Of a stretch of DNA of 64,000 nt, positions 48,816-58,769 are shown piece by piece. The position numbers and the translations under genes were made by a program. Position 1 is the stretch's first letter. Each line of letters starts with the position of its first letter. Source of the stretch: Berberis thunbergii (lineage: Eukaryota; Streptophyta; Magnoliopsida; Ranunculales; Berberidaceae); contig QNQO01000511.1 in the NCBI GenBank assembly GCA_003290165.1, positions 372,001 to 436,000 of the forward strand, written 5' to 3'. The notes under the pieces were generated by a model, which searched no databases, was not told the DNA's origin, and worked only from the letters and a program-made list of their open reading frames with translations.

Positions 48816-51800
48816 ATGGGTTTCATTTGGTCTTCTTCTTTTTTCCTCCTCCTTGTCCTCCATGTCCATGCCTGTCTCTCTTCACCCACTTCTGATCTCT
48901 TCAACTCCTGGGCAACCCAACATGGAAAAAGTTACAGTTCAGAGCAAGAGAGGCTGTATAGGCTCAAAGTGTTTGAAGAGAATCTTGCTTTTGTTACACA
49001 ACATAATAGTATGGGAAATTCCAGTTATACCCTTGCACTCAACCAATTTGCTGACCTTACCCACCATGAATTCAAAGAATCTAGATTGGGTCTTAGTATA
49101 GCTGAGCAAGATGTCGCCTTTCGGGCTCGGCAGGAGGTGGTGATGGGAGATGTTAAGGATGTCCCGAGTTCGATTGATTGGAGAAAGAAGGGTGCAGTCA
49201 CTCCTGTGAAGGATCAGGCTAGTTGTGGTATGTGTTTTTTTTTTTTTTAGAGCTTTGGATACTCAATTGAGAATTTTATGAGTTATGAATCTAATATCGA
49301 ATTGTATGACTTAATTTAGGATCGTTAGCTCTGTTATTTACTTGTATTGTTGTTTGACAATATCTAATGTGTGGTTTCTTGACTTCATGTGGATACCCAG
49401 ACTAAATGGAGCTGAATTTGAATTATTTGAATGAATTAGGAGTGTTAGACTATGTTTTCTTTTGCAGTTATTGGTTTGCTTCACTTTTGTTCTGGTTTAG
49501 TACTTCATCTATTTGACCCAAAATGAGAATTTTGTGCTATGAATCCATGTATTAGCTAATTTGATTGAACTCAAGAATTTTGGCACAGTTTGGCACTTTT
49601 GAAAATATCTAACATGTGAACTTCAAGGAATTATTTGGATACCCAATTGAGAGTTGTGCGTTACAAATCCAATTTCAACTCAGCTTAGGAATTTTAGCTT
49701 GGTTATTGTTTGTATTGCTGTTCAGAAAGGTCTCTTATGCGTGGTTCCTTGAACTTCATGTTGAAAGAGATCAACACCGACCTGGTGTTGGAGAGAGTTT
49801 TCTAGAGAAATTGAGAATAAGAGAATTCGCTAGAAGAATGGAAAAGAAGAGAAGGAGATGGAATTCTCGAGAATACTTGAGAAGAAGAGAGAATAAGATG
49901 ATGAAGGTCAAGATTTGTGGGTGTCTAGAAAGTTCTCTTAGGATCCTCCATCGACCCTGTGAATCTATAAATAGGGCTCTAGCCCAATGTTGTAAAGCAG
50001 CTCGGAGGAGCTCTAAGGGGCTCAATGAGAGATGAGTTGTGCATAAGTTTGTGTATGTGTGTAATTGTATAATTGTTGTTTTATTAATGTAATTATGAGT
50101 TTGTAATTGATCCCAGGGCCGAAAATTTTCAACAATTTGGTATCAGAGCCGGAAGAGTTGGATTGGTTCTGTTCACCGAAGATAACAATATTGTTCATAG
50201 GTAGGAGATACTGTTCACAAGTACTGTTTACTATTCATAAGTACTTTTCAATGGTCACTGTTCACTGTTCATATGTACGGAACTGTTCACTGTGCATACG
50301 TATAATAACGTTCATACATATGATCAGAGATCAAGTTTTCATGGAGATTGTTCATATGAAGGTTGAAACTGTGAAGTCGATTGGTCATGGACAAGTGAAG
50401 AAAAAATTGATTTGAGGAGTCTGGGTTATGTCACCACACTGCAGAGAAACGACGGATTCTAGGTGACAGGATAAGTCAGGCTTGAGGTGTCACACCTAGC
50501 GCCGACACAGTGTGTCTGTGTATGTAGATGTAGCGAGTCCCCATGAGAGGACTGGTAGGCAGGGTGATGCAAGAAAAATGCGACTTAGGCTACGACAAGG
50601 GATCATAGAGTTGCATTGTGCCAGAGAGCACGTTGTGTGGTTGTGCCAAAGAACACGTTTTGTGTGGAGGTGCTAGAGAGAACGTTGTAAGTGAAGGTGC
50701 CAAGAGAGCACGTTGTTGTGTGGATGTGCCAAGGGAGCACATGAAAATTGTAAGTGTGTGCCAAGAGGGCACATGAAATTGATTTAAGTGTGAAGATTGT
50801 GTCTTGAAATCAATTGGTTGTGATTGTGATATTAGAGGAGCACGATTTGTGACTGTTAACGCAATGTGGGAATGTGAAGATCAGCAAATCAGCGTTGAGG
50901 AGGGATGTTGAAAGAGATTAGCACCAATTTGGTGTTGGATAGATTTTTCTAGAGAGATTGATAATAAGAGAATTCTCTAGAAGAATGGAGAAGAAGAGAA
51001 GGAGATGGAATTCTCCTGAATATTTGAGAAGAAGAGAAGAAGAAGATGATGAAGGTCAAGATTTGTGGGTGTTTAGAAAATTCTCTTAGGATCCTCCACC
51101 GACCCTGTGAATCTATAAATAAGGCTCTAGCCCAATGTTGTAAAGCAACTTGGAGGAGCTCTAAGGAGCTCAATTGAAAGATGAGTTGTGTGAATGTGAG
51201 AGTTGTGTGTAAGTTTGTGTATGTGTGTAATTGTATAATTGTCGTGTTATTAATGTAATTGTGAGTTTGTAATTGATCCTAGGGCCGGGAATTTCCAACA
51301 CTTCATTTGGATATCCGAATAAAATGGAATTGCAACTTGAAATATTTGATTGAATTTAGGAATAAATGTTAGAATATGTTTTTGTTTGCATTTATTTGAT
51401 TGAACTCTAGAGTTGTCTCTGTTTGAAAATATGTGACTTGCAAGGAATTATTCGGACACCCAAATGGGAAGTTTTGTTATGCGTCCAAATTCGAATTACT
51501 TGGTTGGTTTTTTTTTATTCCATTTTCGTTTGCACTTATTGTTTTCTATCTTCTATTTTGTAATATACAAGACTTCCTTTGCAATTTTTTTTTGGCGGTG
51601 TAAAACCCGAAACCCTATTATCCCATTTAAGGTGGTTATTGTCAATGGCGGAGCCAAGGTTTTTGTAAGGGGGGGGGGGGGGGGGGGGGGAACAACTAAT
51701 TCAATAATGTTTATTATTATTTTTAATAAAAACAGTAAAAACAAAATTGTAAGTACAAACTAAGAATATGCATCAACTTTTGGAATTTACAATCTAGAAA

Positions 51801-54800
51801 AGAAAGGTTAAATACTTGGAAATACAAATGAGACTAAATGTGTGTGTCTGTGTTTTACATAAATACGAAACCGTTGGAGGTCTATGAATGTCATTCTCTC
51901 ATTGTACTATATAATTTTAGGTATGTCTCGGACTCTAGCTAGTGTTCCTTTGCATTGTATGAATACAAGTTTTAAGCAATTCATATCAAATATGTGTATG
52001 AGATCCTAATCAAAATTGGGGAAGCAAATAATTTTATTTATTTTCCCCTAATGGGAAGCAAAGAATTGAATCATCATAAGAAAATGTGCTTAGGAAAATA
52101 CTTCAATATATAGTTTATCAAATTCACTTGAATCATATTCCATGTACATCTCTTTTATTTGATCCCGTATTAATTTTTTGTATTTATTAACCTTGAGACA
52201 ACTTAGACGTAAGATCTTATGGGTGCAAATAAAGGAAATCATCCAATACCACTTCGCCGAACACAACTACCTCATAAATATTTTTGAAATTGAGATGAGA
52301 GGGGGGGGGGTGTTTTATCAGAGACTGAATTGTTTGACTGAGCTTGCAATATTTAAACTTTTTTTTCTTCACCGTTATTGATTTGTAATTTTGTCTAGAC
52401 AATATCTCGTATGGTCATATGCGCTTTCTGTTGCACTAGATATTGAAATGACTGTTTTGGTTTATGATTCCAGATTTGAATTGTTTGATTGAAATTTGAA
52501 CTCATATGGATACCAAATGAAATTTACTAATGTTCTACATCCAAAGTACAAACGATGTTGTTTCATCTAATAGGCATCTAATTCTACTAGTTTTTTTGCT
52601 TATTGTTTAATAAATGGTATGCAATTCTTAAGATTTACTTCAGGTACCAAACATACATATATATATATATATATATGTTTATGCATCCAATTTATAGACT
52701 TTATAGCTGATCACTCTGTATTGCTCTTTGACTATTTCAGATATGTGGTTCTTTATATGACTTCTAGTACAGAATCAGGAATTGGTGTGTAATGCAGTTA
52801 TGCACCAAAGATTGATCTTTATAGTATGCTTGCAGTAATTGTTTAAGTGCTATGTAACAACAATTAATGGAAGAGCTTAACGACTGAATACAATGATTAA
52901 ATCCTTAAACAGTTCTTCCTATGAAAGGTCAAACTAGTTGTAGGTTATGTGTGGTTTCTAGGACTCCCTTTGAATTCCCAAATGGAGGAGAAGACTTTAT
53001 TGCTTTTGCCTCCAGAATTGAATTACTCGAGTGTCCTTCATCTCACTGCTCAGATGTTGTATAGATGTTCGATATTCATGTGTAGCTTTTGGCATTAGGT
53101 TCACCAAAACAGTATTCATAAAGCAGTACTGTGATATAATCAGAGCTCAGTTCTGTGGCTATACTGGTGCACGGTAAAAGAACATATGCACTAATTGGTC
53201 TTTTGTCTGACAATCTGATGATAGAATCTAACATTATGCCAAATGCTGATTTCTTCTTGTGCATTCCATTCTCTACAAGATTAGGCTAACTGGTGTATAT
53301 GCATTCACTTGTTTAAGATGTTCTCAACTGCTACACGTTTCTATACTCAATTCGAAAAGTGGTCCTTGATGGTCTAAAGTTATTTACCCATACCCGCCTT
53401 ATAATTTTTCCATTAATTAAAAGAAAAGGAGGAAGGAGGAGGGAGGGAAAGAGAGCTTATTGGATTTATATTCGGATTTTTTTTTAGTTTAGCACTCGAT
53501 AGTTTATGTCTATTTGAGTCGCACTCACTTTGAAAACTAATGGAGTCTAACCCCCAAACTCATGTTGACTGTCCCAATCAATACCAGTCAACGACTTTGA
53601 CTTCACTTGACTTGTTCAATTCCCTTAAAAATTAAAATTCACAAATACCCTTGACATGAACAGCACATGCAAGGCACGTGCTAAGCCTAAAAATTCATCC
53701 AAGGGTCAAAGTAAAACAAAACCTTTATACTCAGAAGTGCAATTTTAGTTTTGCGGCCTCCGTTTTAACTGAATTTCATAGAATTACTTTATGTTGACTA
53801 ACTGAAGCTCTTTGGAGGATCAAGATACTCAGTGGTACAAATTTCCACCTTTACGAAAACCCGTTTAATAATGCGTGTTCTAAAATCTGTCAATTGTAGT
53901 TTGATGACCAGTAGAAGACTTTCATTCAGATGAGGAATTAGCTATTTTTTTTACAATGTTACAGTTTAGAGGGGTTTATGCCTATAAATTTTGATTTTCA
54001 TAGGTGAGCAAAGAATTGAACAACATCAAGGTTATTCATGAGATTTTTCATTTTCTTGTGGGTTATGACAATGACGTTCATCCTATTAACATCTATTTAG
54101 ATAACTTTCTACTCTTCAGTGTGTGCCCAAGTCCTAGAGTTCATGGTCTAAGCCATTTAGCAGATGAATCTTGCAGCTTTAGTTGATTTGTTCCAACTCA
54201 TCGACCAATAGATCCAATTGATTGTCTTTAACGTTTACTCTTTAAGGTTTGGAGGGTTTGGAGCCATGTTAAATTGGTTCCAACTCATTCTTCAGTAGAT
54301 CTGAGTGATTTTCTTTAACGCTAATACTTACTTCAAATGTTTTAGTATCATTTCGCATTTGTTCTTGATTTTGACATATCAGTGAGTCGAGGAGAATGAA
54401 CTAGTGTAAATCCATTCACAATTGCTTTTTCATGACTAAATCATTTCACAAAAATGCTTAACAAACGATCTTCAAATTTTCTTTGTAGGTGCTTGTTGGG
54501 CTTTCTCAGCAACAGGGGCCATTGAAGGTATAAATCAGATTTTCACTGGGTCTCTTATTAGCCTCTCTGAACAAGAACTAATTGACTGCGACAAGTCTTA
54601 CGACAGTGGGTGTGGTGGTGGACTCATGGATTATGCATATCAATGGGTAATAAAGAATAAAGGAATAGACACTGAAGAGGATTATCCATATCTAGCTGCA
54701 GACAGAAGCTGCAATAAGAACAAGGTAATTTGCTATTCAATGCTCTGCGAGGCTTGTTTTACTTATTATTTATTTACTCCTTTCTCGGTCTCTGGTCCTT

Positions 54801-55707
54801 AGGTGAGAAACCATGTTGTGACCATCAATGGGTACACTGATATTCCTGCGAAGGATGAGCAAAAACTACTTGAGGCTGTTGCATCTCAACCTGTTAGTGT
54901 CGGCATATGTGGTAGTGAGAGGGCATTCCAGTTGTACTCAAAGGTGATTCCTTGTGACAGTTTAACGGAACTCCTTACTATCTTTCTTCCTATGCACTTA
55001 AATTTCGACTACACCTCATTTTGGGGTCACTGCTTTGATTGTGAGGGTTTTAATGTTTCTACTTGACAGGGTATCTTCAGTGGTCCTTGCTCGACGTCTT
55101 TGAACCATGCTGTACTGATTGTCGGATATGGATCAGAAAATGGGGTTGATTACTGGATCCTGAAGAACTCGTGGGGGGAAAACTGGGGAATGAAGGGCTA
55201 CATGCACATGAAACGTAACACTGGCAATAAAGATGGAGTCTGTGGTATAAACATGCTCGCTTCGTACCCAACTAAAACTAGTCCAAATCCTCCTGGCCCT
55301 CCTCCAAGTCCCACAAAATGTAGTCTTTTTACCCATTGTGGAGTAGGGGAGACCTGTTGTTGTTCTTGGCACCTTTTAGGACTATGTTTATCGTGGAAAT
55401 GCTGTGAGTTGGATTCCGCTGTGTGCTGTAAGGACCATCACCACTGTTGCCCGCATGACTATCCAATTTGTGACATCGAAGCAAACCTTTGCCTCAAGGT
55501 TTGTACTTCATTACTGATAGATATTGCATCTCAAACTATCAGCTTTAACTTATTCTAAATTACTTAAAATATGTGTCATAGCTTACTATTAGTCTATCAT
55601 GTATGCAGCGTGTTGGGAATTCTACGATTATGCAAGTGGTTGAAAAGAGAGGGGCTTTCGACAAATCTGGTGGTTTGAGCTCTCTTGTTGATGCCTGGAA
55701 CTTCTAG
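48816..55707 (+). CDS. XBCP3: XBCP3-like papain-family cysteine protease with granulin domain
   Basis: Secretory/vacuolar C1A protease of the granulin-containing subfamily (RD21/XBCP3 group; family members act in senescence and defence). Exons: 48816-49227, 54489-54724, 54803-54943, 55070-55498, 55609-55707, giving 438 residues. Signal peptide about 1-22, I29-type propeptide ([30 protein letters not shown]), and mature start near [19 protein letters not shown]. Catalytic Cys140 in SCGACWAFS, His276 in [11 protein letters not shown], Asn296 in [12 protein letters not shown] Pro-rich linker (NPPGPPPSP) precedes a Cys-rich granulin domain (about 347-405, [21 protein letters not shown]). The start MGFIWSSS was chosen because it begins the signal peptide; an in-frame Met 28 codons upstream adds nothing family-like. 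Two variants: ASCGACW for GSCGSCW and CGGG for CNGG. Confidence 0.94.
49759..51300 (+). mobile_element. TRIM-like non-autonomous LTR retrotransposon
   Basis: LTR1 49759-50134 and LTR2 50906-51300 both begin TGTTGAAAGAGAT and end CAACA. They share TAAGAGAATTC, GGTCAAGATTTGTGGGTG, CCTGTGAATCTATAAATA (TATA) and GGCTCTAGCCCAATG. A Met-tRNA-type PBS TTTGGTATCAGAGCC follows LTR1 at 50136, and the purine tract GAGGAGGGA precedes LTR2. The target duplication CTTCA is perfect (49754-49758, 51301-51305). The internal 771 bp codes for nothing recognised. LTRs are about 90% alike by eye. Confidence 0.9.
50595..50780 (+). repeat. Short tandem units GTGCCAAGAGAGCAC in the TRIM-like element
   Basis: GTGCCAGAGAGCACG, GTGCCAAAGAACACG, GTGCTAGAGAGAACG, GTGCCAAGAGAGCACG, GTGCCAAGGGAGCACATG and GTGCCAAGAGGGCACATG recur at about 30-bp spacing. 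Each is an imperfect GTGC...GCAC palindrome. Confidence 0.75.
51669..51690 (+). repeat. G22 homopolymer
   Basis: 22 consecutive G residues after GCGGAGCCAAGGTTTTTGTA. The preceding words occur at ends of degenerate plant elements, but no complete element was delimited. Confidence 0.8.
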
Positions 55708-55799
55708 AATCTGTTGGTATTTGTACTAGGAGGAAAGTAGTGTTTGTATTAATTATAGTGTACTATGCAAATCTGTAACGAAATTCTATGTTTGTTGGA

Positions 55800-55805
55800 A
55801 ATAAA
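55800..55805 (+). promoter_or_regulatory. Poly(A) signal of the XBCP3-like gene
   Basis: AATAAA 93 bp after the stop codon, in an AT-rich 3' flank. Confidence 0.55.
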
Positions 55806-56153
55806 TATACTTTTAGATTTAAAATTTGGATCACGGACTCACACTAACCTTCAAGTTTAGCACTCTTGTTGTATCCAAATGAACCACCCCATTGACTGAA
55901 CTCATTTAGTGAACCTCATGGTGAAAATGCCATTGTCATCATCGGTAGTTCTGCAATTTCCAGTTATCATTTATAGTAGAGCCTTTGGCAATACCAGGTC
56001 AGCCTATTGAGCAATTTTTTCCGTTTTCATGTGATTACAAGTCATGCAGTTTTTATCTAACACAAAGAATAGAGAGACAGGAGAAGCATATTCCAAGGGC
56101 ATAATTCATGATTGGTTGTTTTTTTTGACAAAGGCGGGTGTAGTTTCGTATTG

Positions 56154-56283
56154 TTTTTTTTTGAAAGGCAAGCAGGGTTTTTATAGGATTTCAGAACCCA
56201 TAAAAATGCCGCAAGCTGGGTTTGAACCCATGACCTAGTGGTACCATCCGCCAAGCTCACCGTTGAGCTATCATGCTATTGGC
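56154..56283 (-). mobile_element. tRNA-derived SINE (copy 3) with target-site duplication
   Basis: Reverse-oriented copy of the SINE at 10727. On the plus strand it starts with a T run and GAAAGGCAAGCAGGG, then GGGTTTGAACCCATGAC (B box complement), and ends GAGCTATCATGCTATTGGC. It is flanked by AGTTTCGTATTG at 56142-56153 and 56284-56295. Confidence 0.85.
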
Positions 56284-56299
56284 AGTTTCGTATTGTTTA

Positions 56300-57320
56300 A
56301 ATAGCTTCATCATTACAGTTTGATGAATTTCTAACAACCCTAAAGTTCCGTAAATGAATACTCAATAGAATAAGAAAATCACATTTGTATTTATGCATCA
56401 AAGACTTAAATTGTATACAAGTTTGCATACAAAAAAACCCACACCAGGAATCACTCTTTGAGATGCATGTATTCATACTTTTTTTTTGGGTTTACTTGTT
56501 TATCTTGCGCATGTTCTTTGTTTCTTTGAGATACCTGTAGTCATACTTTTTTTTTGGATATACTTGTTTATCTTGCACATGTTATTCGTTTTTTCCTTAA
56601 TAGGAGAAAGGGAAACAGTATCAGCAAAATCGGACATTGGTTCAGGCTCCCCTCACACTAATCCTCCCTTATTAGCTACAATTGCCTTGTGTTTAATCTT
56701 TTGATCAAAAGTTTATTAACAGTCCTAATATTAGCATCACTCCCTGATGATCATCCTTTATATTAGGGTTTGTTTGTTTTTTCTTGCATGAAATGAAATG
56801 TAAGAAAGGTTTTTTCTTGTATGAAAGTAAATCTAAGAGAAAGCTTTGTGACATACAAAACTTTTCACATTATGTTACATATTTTCCTAATATATGAGTT
56901 GTAGTTTTAGATTTTTTTAAATTTAATTTTTTTTTTTTTATATATACCTAAATTACCAAGTTTTGTTTAGATACCAGGAGAGTCATTATGACCACTTTCT
57001 TAAAATGTTTCTTCTTTCTACATTCTGAGAAGCTTTTCTTCAAGCAGTACCACAAGTTGCATTAGTTGCAGAGCAGCAAGCTCATTGAAATCGTCATCAT
57101 AGGTAATTAATTGGTTGCATATTGCTCACATTTTCTTTCTAGCAGAATTCATGTTTCAAATGATTCACCAGGAAATGTTTTCCCTTTTTTTTTTTTTTTT
57201 TTTTTTTTTAAAGATTTAGTTTTTATTTGTGACGTATATTGAATTTTGGATTGAATGGTTAATTTAAATATATTCCCAGTGAAAAAAGATTGAATTTTGG
57301 ATAATTTGTTTCTCAGTGTG
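56300..57320. other. Intergenic, nothing recognised
   Basis: AT-rich, with a partial duplication near 56470-56590 (TTTGAGAT.C.TGTA.TCATAC and TTTACTTGTTTATCTTGC twice) and T runs near 56930 and 57185-57210. The sequence just before the ASL relic (57020-57110) may be its leader. Confidence 0.35.
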
Positions 57321-57324
57321 ACAG

Positions 57325-57775
57325 AATGGCTGGCCAAGAATGGTATAAGTTAAAAGCTTTATCACCATTGGATGGTCGATATCAGAAAAAAGGTTTAAGG
57401 ATTTAGACTTGTTCACAAGTGAATACGGTCTAATACGCTCCGGGTTATAGTTGAGGTATTGTTCTAATTTGGGTTTTCTTTGCTACCTAAAAATTTACTT
57501 AAATATGAAGGTCCTATTGGTTAGAACATTGTTTAGCAGTTAACAGCATGAATGTGATAGATTAAGTGGTTGATAAAACTCTCACATATTCCGTAAGTCT
57601 TAAAGGTCCCTAGCTTCAGCCTGGAAGTTCAATCTTATCTTGATGGGATAATTGATGGGTTTGGTGAGGATGATGCGTTGGAGATCAAGAAGATTGTTAA
57701 AGGTTACTAATCATGACATGAAGGCTATTAAGTACTTGAAGCAGAAATGTGAATCTCATCCTAAGGTTGCAAAGG
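57325..57775 (+). pseudogene. Adenylosuccinate lyase (PurB-like) gene fragment
   Basis: Two exon relics of the purine-synthesis enzyme. 57325-57450 reads LKALSPLDGRYQKK, then after a frame change KDLDLFTSEYGLIRSG. 57607-57775 reads VPSFSLEVQSYLDGIIDGF, EDDALEIKKIVK, and after a one-base shift VTNHDMKAIKYLKQKCESHP. An intron-sized spacer separates them and a GT follows the second, so it is a genomic duplicate rather than a processed copy. Frameshifts and the lack of the catalytic half make it non-functional. Confidence 0.82.
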
Positions 57776-57839
57776 TTAGCATTTATTTGTTGGTTTTTGA
57801 CGTTGGAATGAGTTGCCTCTATCTGTTTGATTGATGAAC

Positions 57840-58765
57840 ACCATTTGCGTATTGTATTGTGTATGTTATTGAGTTTTTCCTTTTTGGCTCATGCATTGAA
57901 CAAAAAAGAACTCCATGAATAATTTTGCAATGAATATAAGCCAAAATAGAGAACTTCAAAAGAGATTCACATGAATTACGGTATGTCCTTCACATACCAG
58001 CATAATGTCAACCAGAAGGAAACAAAATTTTCAGAGCCTCTTAAATACTAGATTTAGGAACCTCTATTATTCGTTCTATTATGTCAATCATATTGAAACT
58101 ACAAGTCCACTCCACCTATTCCATAGACCCCAATCTTGATATATGCCTGACCGTGATATATGCTAGATATGCTTTGTCTAATAGCTTAAGTTTTTAGAGA
58201 ACTTGACAATTTAACATCAAGTGAATCATAACATTTCAAGTGGTATTCAAGCAACATTCAAAATTATTGCTTTGGACAACCGAACACAATTTTGATATTA
58301 GGAAATGTCCCGGGTTCCTTATGCATTTGTGGTTGGATGTTTAATGTATGCTATGGTTTGTACTAGGCCGGCCGATTTGGGTAATCAACAACCATGGAAT
58401 TGGCGATTTGCTGAACCACATAAATAGTTGTCTTGCTTGTGTGTGTTTATTTTGTTACGTTACACAGGGTTAAATATGATTCTTGGGTTTTCTCTTGGAT
58501 TGATCAATCTATCTAAGGGAGTATTTTCAAAACAACATATTTGCCCCATACATAATACGTACCATTTGAACTCCAGTGTGTTCACTTAGGATTGATCATG
58601 AAGTGTTATTATATTAGACTTCAAGACTCTCAAATGGTATTAAAGCACACCAATTGGAGATCTCGGTCACTAACAGATAAAAGTTCTCGTTCCTTCTTAA
58701 CATAAAACTAGTACAATCTATTGATCAGATGTGATCACTAGTCTTAGTATGATAATATCCAATTT
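57840..58765. other. Intergenic, nothing recognised
   Basis: AT-rich 3' flank of the SDR gene and the ASL relic; no coding signal seen. Confidence 0.4.
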
Positions 58766-58769
58766 GTCA

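Larger units (their letters stand above)
49228..54488 (+). repeat. 5.3-kb first intron of the XBCP3-like gene with internal duplications
   Basis: Segments starting TTTGGATACTCAATTGAGA (about 49253), TTTGGATACCCAATTGAGAG (about 49634) and the later GGAATTATTCGGACACCC (about 51445) repeat a unit with words such as GTGTGGTTTCTTGACTTCA. This indicates old tandem duplication within the intron. It also holds a TRIM-like element and a 22-bp G run. 52000-54480 is AT-rich with a (TA)n tract near 52655-52677 and no recognised gene. Confidence 0.6.

Noticed and set aside
49759..51300. Cassandra-type TRIM with 5S rRNA promoter
   Set aside because: No 5S A/C-box sequence in the LTRs, and LTR ends differ.
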